Positions 28,401-36,527 of a stretch of 64,000 nt of DNA are shown here, piece after piece. Every line of letters begins with the position of its first letter. Positions within the stretch are counted from its first letter, which is position 1. This DNA is from Candidatus Lariskella endosymbiont of Epinotia ramella (GTDB taxonomy: Bacteria; Pseudomonadota; Alphaproteobacteria; Rickettsiales; Midichloriaceae): assembly GCF_964019805.1 (NCBI RefSeq), contig NZ_OZ026472.1, positions 310,001-374,000 of the forward strand, read 5' to 3'. The notes beneath the pieces were generated by a model that saw nothing but the letters and a program-made list of their open reading frames with translations, had not been told where the DNA came from and ran no database searches. Both the position numbers and the translations under genes were made by a program.

Positions 28401-28517
28401 GCTCAAAAACATTCTGTTTCTAGTAGTATAAATAATGAGTCGTCAAAGAAGCAAAAAAGTGCTTCATGGGAACTTAAAGTGACAAAAGTATCTTTAGGCT
28501 CAGATGTGCATAGATGA
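25461..28517 (+). CDS. large effector-like protein with C-terminal NPF-containing repeats
   Basis: I recognise no family. The 1018-residue protein is hydrophilic and lysine/serine-rich, with long predicted helices and no N-terminal signal peptide. One strong hydrophobic helix lies near residues 790-811 (ILGVLLKIALAIVIIPVKF), flanked by basic residues. From about residue 878 there are four copies of a 25-27-residue repeat, three containing YPEEKNPF and each preceded by a basic-serine motif (KRSDSMP, KRSSSM, ERSNSV, KRNNSA). NPF is the core ligand of eukaryotic EH domains, and RSxSxP is a 14-3-3 type motif. This suggests, but does not prove, a secreted protein that meets host endocytic or signalling proteins. 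AGGAG stands 8 bases before ATG 25461; a TTG two codons upstream is less likely. Confidence 0.75.
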   Translation: MPEVNADRLGSNKETTMRNVEEYAKKILPHALSNEVSSDIQAEFNKLFDSLLEKAASAIDNKRYSDAIDILEEAKDAACGIKWVKLKDSQHHDGSVDLIRDATMQEHVSQDAAAQEHVMKLVRCVSLLRSAEEVMKTTARGAQAVEKSHFIESDISHNISKLSRSKKRDSRVEEQEDDSKSESQKGKQGVRETEIFKCNKVLVEAIQDSVSQKINGGYSFEEQDYIASLRHAIKVESGVKNKNSKMDWTRNNVSIQDQQYHTTTLTKQNDRDGIPVIISESSIMMLGFTRAQVEAYRKIHESHGKKISLKDPNTGNHKDDVEYKNALEIISHYNKMSAKQRKIISNAAAEHVMNQDRVVPSCSDGIDCIKNPRLDVIVAHQEFRAPNKPPEVKSSEIGHSYSIDGLNETLKVTASKVFTKDTRERFKSFFSGQQPINSRMEQLKGFFADGQKLNITILGEPRLKLGLVNLFSKNRLVYNAVNSYSKIDSSVSVDAASMKSGDFSDLENAIKKVGHFIGKDCIKKSETLKKEVKSLTNKAHKMPVGSPERLEVESQIQRVHERERNLHDIKKIAGCIASNTNANHLRDAIALCNNLTGLDNEVVSKIELAQMLEAIRLIKRMSSGGIDKSTRAQELIALRPMVMEAVNRVHAKLGTKAVEATNDVINITTSAMVGRTALLSLRSAQKSVSVALGLSQMNASEAEMIKKNCKSHLAGGHTKHAVASMGMKGVQGIDKKDVKGILKKADPIYAAVVDKDNTSRTIKNQNKVIRIGIKLFNKAKSFVKWVRGSHSILGVLLKIALAIVIIPVKFIIDTSVEIYSSINDWMKGERRSYYKKDTKHFVCMITPQSEEVKIVTRERESQQAGLEQGRSDEVKALKRSDSMPNLQGYPEEKNPFAENVSLKRSSSMHNLQDYPEEKNPFVDGANQERSNSVSSLKTQEYPEEKNPFVESTNQKRNNSAASLKVQGGPEKKDSFADKNTAQKHSVSSSINNESSKKQKSASWELKVTKVSLGSDVHR
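28092..28415 (+). repeat. four in-frame repeats of about 78 bp coding for the NPF tail
   Basis: The repeats begin at KRSDSM, KRSSSM, ERSNSV and KRNNSA. The first three end in EEKNPF plus an acidic/polar linker. In the fourth the motif has decayed to EKKDSF. Unit lengths of 25, 25, 27 and about 27 codons and spread-out base changes indicate older duplication under coding constraint rather than a fresh tandem array. Confidence 0.8.
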
Positions 28518-28528
28518 TTAAGAATATT

Positions 28529-28660
28529 ATATGGCGCTGCCCACCAAAGGTGAGCCGCAGTTGCCATATACGAAAATTAGCATAGCAGATATCGATTTTT
28601 GACGGAAAAGACGAGTAAAAAAATCTCGCGCATGCACTTAAGGCAGTGCCATATTTAATC
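28529..28660 (+). repeat. degenerate R1-like repeat
   Basis: TATGGCGCTGCC at 28531 and GCACTTAAGGCAGTGCC at 28633-28649 are R1 ends. The centre holds ACGAAAATTAGCATAG and TTTTTGACGG pieces normally found in R2, so it is a mosaic. The remaining 170 bases before 28836 show nothing recognisable. Confidence 0.55.
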
Positions 28661-28835
28661 AACTAAATATGTTGATATTTAGTTTCCATTTGATTGCTCT
28701 TCTTGCTTATACGCTCACCTTTTTTACAATATATTATATTCTATCGCTAGAATCTGCAAAAATTTTGTGGTATTTTGGCGTGGTCATGCTTTATGAGCGT
28801 ATATTTTTATATGTTTGTAGCAAGCTATCATCTTT

Positions 28836-29660
28836 ATGATTAATATAATGTTGCGTATACTCTGTATTATAAGAAAATTGCGTATATTTTGCGCTTTGAT
28901 ATTGCTGTATTTTCTATTTTCATCCATATCTCAAGGTAATAATTTACGTGATTTTGATCTGCTAGAGATTCTAAACAATCAGATTAGTGCAAGATATTCA
29001 ATGAAGAGTTTTAGATATGGTGATGTTAAACAATTGCAGTATTCTGGTATGCAGAAAGGATTAGGGGCAAATTTAAGTATACTTGCACTTGACAATTTAT
29101 ACTGCTCTGGTGATTTTTCTACATATAAAACAGAAAATGAAAAGGAAGATATTAAATATCAAGGTACACTTAACAATATAGAGGTAAATTTAGGATATGC
29201 ATTTGATGTTGCAGAAAGGAGTCAAGTTATTCCTTACTTCAAAGCAGCACATCGTAAATTTAGTGCAAGAGGTGTGGAAAAATCAGGAGATACTTTAAAT
29301 GAAGAGGTGCGTTCAATTACTCATGCAACTTATGGAATTGGCATCATACATAACGGTTTAGTAGGTGAAGGATGGGTATTGTCACAAGAGGCATTTATAG
29401 GACGTAACACAGATTGCCGCATTATTTATCAGAGTCTAGCGCAAGAATATCTGCTCAGTCCTGGTATGTACTACGGTATAGAACTTAAAACGACAAAGTT
29501 CATAAACGAGTTTTTTAGTATAAATGCAAGCGTGGGATTTAAGGTATATAATTTTGGAGAAAGCGATAAGCATAAGACTAGAGATGGTTCTATCGAATAT
29601 GAACTAAAAAGTAAGAATAGTGAATACATCTTTTCAATAGGTGCTTCTATACACTTTTAG
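28836..29660 (+). CDS. putative outer-membrane beta-barrel protein
   Basis: The 274-residue product starts with a basic N-region and a hydrophobic stretch (IFCALILLYFLFSSIS, about residues 18-33) that reads as a signal peptide. The mature part alternates polar and hydrophobic residues in many short strands and ends in ...YIFSIGASIHF, a C-terminal aromatic typical of barrels handled by the Bam complex. Segments such as EVNLGYAFDV, VIPYFKAAHRKF and FSINASVGFKVYNFG resemble the Surface_Ag_2/OMP_b-brl families of Rickettsiales, but I cannot name a specific one. It follows the effector-like gene on the same strand after about 320 bases. An alternative start is the ATG at 28848. Confidence 0.7.
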   Translation: MINIMLRILCIIRKLRIFCALILLYFLFSSISQGNNLRDFDLLEILNNQISARYSMKSFRYGDVKQLQYSGMQKGLGANLSILALDNLYCSGDFSTYKTENEKEDIKYQGTLNNIEVNLGYAFDVAERSQVIPYFKAAHRKFSARGVEKSGDTLNEEVRSITHATYGIGIIHNGLVGEGWVLSQEAFIGRNTDCRIIYQSLAQEYLLSPGMYYGIELKTTKFINEFFSINASVGFKVYNFGESDKHKTRDGSIEYELKSKNSEYIFSIGASIHF

Positions 29661-29678
29661 AACATTAAATATTTCATT

Positions 29679-29855
29679 AGACTTCTTCTTCAAACGCTTG
29701 TGCCAGCGGCTAATTGCTTTGTCGCGTCTGGTGGGGTGTTTGAGTGATAAGGATGCTCATGTTACTTACATTACAACTGCTGCTATTCGCGCGCTCCATA
29801 TGCTTCTTCTTACTTCACTGAAACAGTACGCGCACCAAAAGTCTCAAGAAGAGGT
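29679..29855. mobile_element. P element, degenerate copy (about 177 bp)
   Basis: The left end AGACTTCTTCTTCAAACGCTTG matches the copies at 11741 and 35231. The right end (CTCAAGAAGAGGT) is worn. ATT precedes it and ATG follows, so the duplication has one mismatch. The interior holds CTAATTGCTTTGTCGCG, also found in the ygfZ insertion. A 72-codon frame crossing it is not a gene. From 29856 to 30198 nothing is recognised. Confidence 0.65.
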
Positions 29856-30198
29856 ATGAAATGCTGTTTATAGTGTCAAAATAGCATTTAAATCCCTAAG
29901 AAAATATTATAATAAGCGCAAAAAAAACTTGCGAATTTGCATTATATATCGGCAGAAGAAGTGAAAATTAATAATACTCAAAATAGAATAGTGTAAATAA
30001 ATTAAATATTGGAGATAGTATGGCCACTTAGAAAAACTTTGCAATACTGCCATCTTAATAGCTTATGTTTTATATCTCAAAATGCTTAATTACCCTTATG
30101 CTTTATATCAATAGCTAACCTACCTTGCGATTTAAAATATTTTTTATATAAACACGCTGCCTTTGAGAAAAAAGTTAAGACTCTGGTCATTTTATATT

Positions 30199-30295
30199 AG
30201 ACTTCTTCTGGAAACTCGATTCCAGTTTAGGCAAGTGCAAGGAACATACTGAGCAAATTGTCTGCTGAAACAAGCATTTTTTTGAGGAGAAATCT
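30199..30295. mobile_element. P element, internally deleted copy (97 bp)
   Basis: It begins AGACTTCTTCTGGAAACTCG and ends in GAGGAGAAATCT, an imperfect inverted repeat of the start. The interior keeps TTCCAGTTTAGGCAAGTGCAA, identical to the 11741 copy. ATT flanks it on both sides (30196-30198 and 30296-30298), a 3-bp target duplication. Confidence 0.75.
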
Positions 30296-30439
30296 ATTAA
30301 AATATGCTGTTGTTGTAGTTGATTTAAAAGCGCTAACCATATATTGTGCATTAGCAGATCTCTTTAGCTGATGCATTTTCTAATGCTTCACTAAGTTCTA
30401 AATTTTATTAGAACACCACTTATTTAACGATATGTACAT

Positions 30440-30472
30440 AATCAATACAAACTCTTCATTTATCAGAGATAT
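30440..30472 (+). promoter_or_regulatory. R3 repeat end forming the glmS leader
   Basis: The 33 bases before the glmS ATG (AATCAATACAAACTCTTCAT then TTATCAGAGATAT) are the inner R3 block, seen also next to the hemH start and near 4096, 32750, 35465 and 43445. GAGA in this block is the only Shine-Dalgarno-like sequence available to glmS. Confidence 0.6.
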
Positions 30473-32251
30473 ATGTGTGGAATAATAGGTATCACAGGCT
30501 CTAAGTCAATTGTTTCCGACTTGGTTTCCGTACTTGAAAATTTGGAATACAGAGGATATGATTCCGCAGGAATTGCAACAGTAGATGTGAGTACATTACA
30601 TGTATGCAAAGCAGTAGGAAATCTTGATCAATTGAAATCTTCGCTAGATTCACATACTCCAGCTATTACAGGCAAGATTGGTATAGGTCATACAAGATGG
30701 GCCACACATGGAGCACCAAAGCTAGAAAACGCACATCCAATAGCAACACATAAAGTTGCTGTTGTACATAATGGCATCATAGAAAATTATCAAAAATTGA
30801 AAGATGAGCTTACAACTCTCGGAATTCAGTTTCAATCGGATACTGATACAGAAGTAATAGCACACCTAATAACAGTGAATATTGAAAATGGTTTAGATAT
30901 CTTTGAGGCGTGCAGAATGGCCGCACTAAAACTTGAAGGATCATTTGCAGTTGCCGTTATATCGAAAGAATTTCCAGATACCTTAATTGGCTTTAAGCAT
31001 AAAATGCCTCTTCTTGTTGGAATAGGAAATAAAGAGGATACGCTCTACATTGCATCAGATGCAATCGCAATTTCTCAATTTGCAAATAGTGTTGTCTATT
31101 TAGATGATCAGCAAATTGCAGAAATAAAACTCAATGGCAATTTAAAAATAAATGACTTGAGTGGTTCTAACGTAAAATACACATTGCATCACATAGAACG
31201 GTACAATACATCAAACAAAGGTGACTTCCCTACATTTATGAAAAAGGAAATTTATGAGCAGAGTGACATACTGAAAGATATATTAAGCTCATATCAGGGA
31301 TCTAACATATACTGGAGGAATGTTAACAAGATTTGCATATTGGCATGTGGCAGCTCTAATTACGCAGGATATACAGCAAAATACTTTATTGAAGGAAACT
31401 GCGATATAGCTGTTGAAGTTGATATAGCATCAGAATTTGCAACAAGAAAACCCAAGATTTACGATGACACTTTATATCTTTTTATATCACAATCTGGGGA
31501 AACTGCAGATACTGTAACTGCTCTAAACTATGTAAAGCAATTTAATGCAAAAACAGCTTGTATTACTAGTGTTGCCTCTAGCACTTTGGGTAGATCTTCT
31601 AATCATGTTATTGAAATGAAAGCTGGCCCTGAGATTGCAGTTGCTGCAACCAAGACATTCACAGCACAATTACTTATACTTCTGCTGCTCTCTTTTGAAA
31701 TAAAGAATAAAAGTTCGCAAGCAAAGCTTGCAGAGCTACAGCTTTTTAATACTGCATTGATTAATGAGATAGAGATAAATATCGAAAAAATTGCACACTT
31801 GATCAGCAACTATGATAAATTTTTATATATAGGCAGAGGCACTATGTATCCTATTTGTCTTGAAGGTGCACTTAAAATGAGAGAGCTTTCTTATGCTCCT
31901 GCAATAGGAATCGCAGCAGGAGAGTTAAAACATGGATCAATTGCACTGGTAGATAGTAAAACATTAATCATCGCTCTTGTGCCACACGATGAAACATACG
32001 TTAAAATGGCATCAGCAGTGCAAGAAGTAAATGCACGTAGTGGTGATATCCTACTAATTTCTGATCAGTACAGTTTTGAAAACTTAGCAAAGTTTTGTAA
32101 ATATAATATATTATTACAAGATATAGATAATTTTTTAAAACCAATACTTTACTCTTTACCTTTGCAACTGATAGCATATCATGTTGCTATAGCTAGAGGA
32201 TGCAATGTTGACAGGCCTAGAAACCTGGCCAAATCTGTCACAGTGGAGTAA
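30473..32251 (+). CDS. glmS: glutamine--fructose-6-phosphate aminotransferase (isomerizing)
   Basis: GlmS makes glucosamine-6-phosphate, the first step toward UDP-GlcNAc for peptidoglycan and lipid A. The protein starts MCGIIGITG, where Cys2 becomes the N-terminal glutaminase nucleophile. EYRGYDSAGIA, GHTRWATHG and VHNGIIENY follow in the Ntn-hydrolase domain. Two SIS isomerase domains carry ACGSSNYAG near residue 290, SQSGETADT near 343 and RGTMYPICLEGALKMRE near 455. It ends NLAKSVTVE, the usual C-terminus. At 592 residues it is complete. No glmS ribozyme-like leader is visible; the leader is repeat sequence. Confidence 0.98.
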   Translation: MCGIIGITGSKSIVSDLVSVLENLEYRGYDSAGIATVDVSTLHVCKAVGNLDQLKSSLDSHTPAITGKIGIGHTRWATHGAPKLENAHPIATHKVAVVHNGIIENYQKLKDELTTLGIQFQSDTDTEVIAHLITVNIENGLDIFEACRMAALKLEGSFAVAVISKEFPDTLIGFKHKMPLLVGIGNKEDTLYIASDAIAISQFANSVVYLDDQQIAEIKLNGNLKINDLSGSNVKYTLHHIERYNTSNKGDFPTFMKKEIYEQSDILKDILSSYQGSNIYWRNVNKICILACGSSNYAGYTAKYFIEGNCDIAVEVDIASEFATRKPKIYDDTLYLFISQSGETADTVTALNYVKQFNAKTACITSVASSTLGRSSNHVIEMKAGPEIAVAATKTFTAQLLILLLLSFEIKNKSSQAKLAELQLFNTALINEIEINIEKIAHLISNYDKFLYIGRGTMYPICLEGALKMRELSYAPAIGIAAGELKHGSIALVDSKTLIIALVPHDETYVKMASAVQEVNARSGDILLISDQYSFENLAKFCKYNILLQDIDNFLKPILYSLPLQLIAYHVAIARGCNVDRPRNLAKSVTVE

Positions 32252-32262
32252 GTAGTATTAAG

Positions 32263-32775
32263 TATTACATACTTTTCAAAATTTGCGCCTTTAAAATGCT
32301 CCTTATGCATTTTGTATATGCCGCCTGCAAAGTCACTTGTGCAAACTTTTTTACCTGATTTTCAAGTATTACTTTGTCATTGCATCATAACTCTAAGAAG
32401 TGCAGGATTGATATTGGACTGCAAGCAATTATGAGACGCCGAAAGTCCAGCAGAAAAAGTGGCAAAAGCCAAAAACCTTATGGATTTTGTTAAGTAATAT
32501 TTGCGGTACAGGGCAAATTATATATCAGAAAATTAGCGCATGGCCGATCTAAAAGCTAATTTTTGTACATTTAACTTCTCCGCAAAAATTTATTTGCGCA
32601 GCAAAATCAATTTTTGACATATAGACTACTTTGTCAATTTCTTCGCAAATATATATAATATATGACTGAGAAATTAACTGGCACTCTAAAAAATCATGCT
32701 TTTAAAATCCCCAAGCGTGCACTTATTCCATACCGCATGTACATGATAAATACCAACTTTTCATTTACCTGCGGT
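32263..32775. repeat. nested repeat: R2 inserted in R1, with R3 ends on both sides
   Basis: R1 runs from about 32318 (GCCGCCTGCAAAGTCACTTG) to 32379, and resumes from 32627 to about 32738. Between lies a full R2 (32380-32626, 247 bp). The 10 bases TACTTTGTCA occur at both junctions (32370-32379 and 32627-32636) and once in uninterrupted R1 copies, so they are a target duplication. An R3 terminus (CATACTTTTCAAAATTTGCG) lies at 32267 and the inner R3 block at 32748-32775. From 32776 to 33005 nothing is recognised. Confidence 0.85.
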
Positions 32776-33005
32776 ATACACTTTTGAAATTTCGTGTTGT
32801 TATCTTATTTGATAAACATGTGTAAATTGCAAGAATGGGACAATTTAGCTTTTTATTCAATTGTCTCTGCTGTTCATTTTATAATGATTTTTAAAAGAGC
32901 TAGAGCTTTGTGTGCTTGATTGCATTATTAATTGGTGCTAATAAACTTTTTATAGTCTTGCTAAAAGTAAAGGCTCATTTATATATAAACTAAAAACTGG
33001 TTTCT

Positions 33006-34466
33006 ATGGCGTTACAAATTATAAAAGGAAAAACTGGAGATTGGGAAGTAATTATTGGGCTTGAAGTACATGCTCAGATTGTCTCATCTTCGAAGCTATT
33101 TTCTAATGCTGGAACAGATTTTGGTGCAGAACCAAATACGCAGGTATCATATGTTGATGCTGCAATGCCAGGAATGCTTCCAACACTTAATAAAAAATGT
33201 GTAGAACAAGCTGTGAAGACAGGTCTTGGTTTAAATGCAAAGATCAATTTGTGCTCAGCTTTTGATAGAAAGAATTATTTCTATCCTGACTTACCACAAG
33301 GATATCAGATATCTCAGTTTTTTTATCCAATAGTTGGGAGAGGTGATGTCGAAATTGTCACGCAGGATTCTGCAGTTCGTAATGTTGGAATTACAAGAAT
33401 ACATATAGAACAAGATGCTGGAAAAAGTATACATGATGCTGCGCTTGGCTGTACACTCATAGATTTAAATCGAGCTGGTATAGGACTTATGGAGATTGTG
33501 ACAGAACCTGATATGCGAAGCAGTGAAGAAGCTGCTGAGTTCATGAAAAAGCTGCGTTCAATTTTGAGATACCTTGGCACTTGTGATGGTGATATGGAGA
33601 AAGGTTCCATGAGATGTGACGCAAATATCTCAGTACGCACAGTTGGTAACAAAAATCTTGGGACACGTGTTGAAGTAAAAAACGTTAATTCAATAAAAAA
33701 TCTAGTAAAAGCAATAAACTTTGAAGCATCAAGACAAGTCGAACTAATTGAAGACGGCTGCACTGTTGTACAGGAAACAAGGCTGTTTGACGCAGAATCA
33801 GCAAAGACAAGAACAATGAGGTTAAAAGAAGATACTGTGGACTATAGATATTTCCCGGATCCAGATCTTCTCCCTCTTATTCTCACGGAAGAATATGTTG
33901 AGTCTATCAAGAAAAATCTACCTGAGTTGCCAGATGCAAAGAAAGCAAGGTATATCAGTGAGATGGGAATCTCAGAATATGATGCTGCAGTACTAGTGGC
34001 AGATAAAGCTGTTGCAGAATATTTTGAGAACGTTGCAAAGTCAGCTGACCCAAAGACGTCTGCTAACTGGATAGTTGCAGAATTATTTGCTAAGCTTAAT
34101 AAGAGCGGATTAGATATTCAAGATTCTCCTGTCTCTGCTCAAGGGCTTGCCGCACTCATAAATTTAATATCACAAGATGTGATTTCAGGAAAAATTGCTA
34201 AACAAGTTTTTGATATCATGTTTGAAGTTGGTGGCGATCCGCTTGATATAGTGAAAGAAAAGAATTTGGTGCAAGTAACTAATACATCTGAAATAGCATT
34301 ATTTATCGATCAAGTAATCGCAGATAATCCTTCTGAGGTTACAGCGTATAAAGCAGGAAAAGAAAAGCTATTTGGATTCCTTGTAGGTAAAGTTATGCAG
34401 ATCTCTAAAGGTAAAGCAAATCCGAGTATTGTAAATGATTTGTTAAAGCAAAAGTTAGCTGATTAA
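33006..34466 (+). CDS. gatB: aspartyl/glutamyl-tRNA(Asn/Gln) amidotransferase subunit B
   Basis: GatB is the tRNA-binding kinase/transamidase subunit of GatCAB, which converts Glu-tRNA-Gln (and Asp-tRNA-Asn) to the amide forms. The signatures GLEVHAQ near residue 18, [18 protein letters not shown] near 88, HIEQDAGKS near 131, [18 protein letters not shown] near 149, and [13 protein letters not shown] near 275 are all present. The C-terminal YqeY-like helical domain closes the 486-residue protein. gatC and gatA are not adjacent here. Confidence 0.98.
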   Translation: MALQIIKGKTGDWEVIIGLEVHAQIVSSSKLFSNAGTDFGAEPNTQVSYVDAAMPGMLPTLNKKCVEQAVKTGLGLNAKINLCSAFDRKNYFYPDLPQGYQISQFFYPIVGRGDVEIVTQDSAVRNVGITRIHIEQDAGKSIHDAALGCTLIDLNRAGIGLMEIVTEPDMRSSEEAAEFMKKLRSILRYLGTCDGDMEKGSMRCDANISVRTVGNKNLGTRVEVKNVNSIKNLVKAINFEASRQVELIEDGCTVVQETRLFDAESAKTRTMRLKEDTVDYRYFPDPDLLPLILTEEYVESIKKNLPELPDAKKARYISEMGISEYDAAVLVADKAVAEYFENVAKSADPKTSANWIVAELFAKLNKSGLDIQDSPVSAQGLAALINLISQDVISGKIAKQVFDIMFEVGGDPLDIVKEKNLVQVTNTSEIALFIDQVIADNPSEVTAYKAGKEKLFGFLVGKVMQISKGKANPSIVNDLLKQKLAD

Positions 34467-34845
34467 CTTTCAATATGAACAATATATTTTTTATTAAACC
34501 AAAATATGATAGATCAGCTTAGCAGTGCTGATATTGCAAAATTAAGTGATACTAATAGTGCTATGCACTTACACTATAAGTTGTTTTTGCATTTCAACAA
34601 ACATATAATATTTTCTCCACTTCTTATTGATTATAAACTATCAAAAATGTAGCAAATAATAGAAGTATTATGTCATACTTTATTATACCTGCTACTTTTA
34701 CTCTACTTATTTTAATCATATTTTAAAATAGTGTGTTCAAACTAAACAGCTTAGACAAATTTACAATTATCCAATACATACACTATTTCAAGAGGACATA
34801 ATGCTATTTCCACATATAGTCTGATATATTAAATACTTGTATATT
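34467..34845. other. gene-poor stretch after gatB
   Basis: Apart from the 48-codon frame at 34506 the stretch is AT-rich without recognisable genes or repeats. Confidence 0.4.
34506..34652 (+). CDS. possible 48-residue protein
   Basis: A short frame MIDQLSSADIAKLSDTNSAM... starts 40 bases after gatB and ends at TAG. It shows no Shine-Dalgarno and no family resemblance. It may be chance, or the start of a decayed gene. Confidence 0.2.
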   Translation: MIDQLSSADIAKLSDTNSAMHLHYKLFLHFNKHIIFSPLLIDYKLSKM

Positions 34846-35029
34846 CGTCATACTTTTCAAAATTGATGCCTTTAAAATACTCATATACTTCTGATAAATG
34901 AAGAGTTGGCATTTAGGATTTTGATACGAAGCTATATTTCAAAAAGAGACAGAAAGAACGCAAAGGCAGCGTATAATCAATACATAACGAGCGGTCTTAC
35001 AAGAGTGGCCAATTTTGAAAAATATAGCG
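34846..35029. repeat. R3 interspersed repeat, complete copy
   Basis: The left end CGTCATACTTTTCAAAATTG (34846) and right end CAATTTTGAAAAATATAGCG (35010-35029) are imperfect inverted repeats about 184 bp apart. The interior has GATAAATGAAGAGTTGGCAT, the inverse of the inner block found before glmS and hemH. This copy shows the full R3 structure; most others are halves. Confidence 0.75.
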
Positions 35030-35082
35030 AGTATACACATGTGACATATTCTTCATGGCTCTTTTTTTAAAAGCCTAAACAT

Positions 35083-35413
35083 GGCACTGCCTTAAGTAAG
35101 TGCACGAGCGCAGATTTTGATGGCATAATTTTTTAGAATATAAGTTCACTTCTGTGCTTGATACTTTGAGATACTTTCAAAGAAATCAACGAAGTAGTAT
35201 GGAAAATTAGGACAAAAAGACTTATATAATAGACTTCTTCTTAAAACGCTTGTTCTAGCGATGCAAGTACAAGGAGCATATGAAAGCGCGAGGAAACACA
35301 AGTGCAGACGAAGTACATGAGCATCTTAAGCCAAGGATGCGACAGAGCAGTTGGCTACCTGGAACAAAAGTTTTAAGAAGAAGTCTAATGACTTGGTTAA
35401 CAATGCAATATAC
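35083..35413 (-). repeat. R1 repeat interrupted by a P element
   Basis: Inverted R1 begins ATGGCACTGCCTTAAGTAAG near 35083 and reads ATTTTGATGGCATAATTTTTT, AAATCAACGAAGTAGTATGG, up to CTTATATAAT at 35230. After the P element it resumes as AATGACTTGGTTAACAATGC at 35387. An uninterrupted copy near 16490 reads TTATATAATGACGTGGTTAA, giving the empty site. Confidence 0.8.
35231..35386. mobile_element. P element, 156-bp MITE inserted in R1
   Basis: It begins AGACTTCTTCTTAAAACGCT and ends with TTTTAAGAAGAAGTCT, flanked by AAT at 35228-35230 and 35387-35389. The R1 copy at 16366-16513 shows AAT only once at this point, proving a 3-bp duplication. The interior has GTACAAGGAGCATATGAAAG, nearly the sequence that encodes QVQGAYEA in ygfZ. 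Confidence 0.9.
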
Positions 35414-35612
35414 ACATTTCACATTTTTTCTAACTCTTTTTTCACTCTAACTTCATATGTATATAATCAATACCAACTCTTCATTTACCTGCGATATACT
35501 TGCTAAAAATATATCAGAAATAATTTGATCCTTTTTACTTTAACATGTCTAAAGTCGTTATATGGTTACTTTAGAATTTTTAAAAAATATAAAAATTTGT
35601 GATTTATAAAAT
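35414..35612. repeat. R3 half-repeat and tatD leader
   Basis: ACTTCATATGTATATAATCA and CCAACTCTTCATTTACCTGC at about 35448-35493 are the inner R3 block. The remaining 110 bases before tatD are AT-rich, with no clear promoter. Confidence 0.5.
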
Positions 35613-36437
35613 ATGTTAGTTGATAGCCATTGCCACTTAGATTTTCAGCAATTACAAAGCGATATAGAAGGTGTACTGCAAAGAGCCAAGCAAGCAGATG
35701 TTAGATTCTTGCATACTATAGGAACTAGAATAGCAGATGTAGAAAAATTACTTCTAATTGCCAAGCAACATTCATCTGATATTGATCCATCATCCAGCAT
35801 TGAAAACTCTGGATTACAGATATTTTGTTCAGTTGGCGTTCACCCTTTGAATGTTATGGAAGAACTTGTTGTAGATGCTGCAGCTCTTATAAAGCTCAGT
35901 GAACATAAAAGAGTCATTGGTATTGGAGAGACAGGTCTCGATTATAGAAATGGTGGAAAATCGAGAGCTATCCAGAGACAATCTTTTATAAACCATATAA
36001 GAGCTGCGCAGCAAACAGGACTCCCACTTGTAATACACACACGCGAAGCAGATCTTGATACAGTCACAATAATGAAAGAGCTCATTGCAGATGGTCCGTT
36101 TTGTGGAGTGATACATTGCTTTACTGCAAGCGAATGGTTAGCTGAAAGTTGTTTAGAGATGGGTCTTTATCTCTCAGCATCAGGCATTATTACATTTAAA
36201 AATGCTCAGAACATAAATAATGTTTTTAAACATACTCACATGGATAGAATATTAATTGAAACTGATTCTCCATTCCTTGCACCGTTACCAAAACGTGGGC
36301 AATCAAATGAACCATCTTACCTTGTGTATACAGCTGAGCATTTAGCAAAACTACGAGATTGCTCATATAATGAAGTTGTACAAACTACGACTAAAAATTT
36401 TTTCACGCTATTTAACAAAGCAGATCTTTGGACTTAA
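35613..36437 (+). CDS. tatD: TatD family metal-dependent deoxyribonuclease
   Basis: A TIM-barrel metal hydrolase of the TatD/YcfH family; members degrade DNA 3'-5' and help in repair and DNA turnover. Metal ligands can be placed in DSHCHLDF at residues 3-10, GIGETGLDY near 108, PLVIHTREAD near 141, GVIHCFTAS near 166 and IETDSPFLAPLP near 213. The 274-residue length is slightly above the usual 255-265, owing to a longer loop near residue 60. An inverted R3 inner block (CATACCGCAGGTAAATGAA) begins right after the stop codon. Confidence 0.95.
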   Translation: MLVDSHCHLDFQQLQSDIEGVLQRAKQADVRFLHTIGTRIADVEKLLLIAKQHSSDIDPSSSIENSGLQIFCSVGVHPLNVMEELVVDAAALIKLSEHKRVIGIGETGLDYRNGGKSRAIQRQSFINHIRAAQQTGLPLVIHTREADLDTVTIMKELIADGPFCGVIHCFTASEWLAESCLEMGLYLSASGIITFKNAQNINNVFKHTHMDRILIETDSPFLAPLPKRGQSNEPSYLVYTAEHLAKLRDCSYNEVVQTTTKNFFTLFNKADLWT

Positions 36438-36527
36438 GCATACCGCAGGTAAATGAATAGTACTTTTGGCGCGCGTACTAGTAAAAATACAGGTAATAAA
36501 AAGATTGTTTTGTTTTTCGAGATAGAA

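Noticed and set aside
29641-29859. 72-codon frame after the barrel gene
   Set aside because: It coincides with a P element and its flanks; no gene-like conservation.
30300-30472. glmS ribozyme upstream of glmS
   Set aside because: No conserved ribozyme core is visible; the leader is P-element and R3 repeat sequence, and the ribozyme is known mainly from Gram-positive bacteria.
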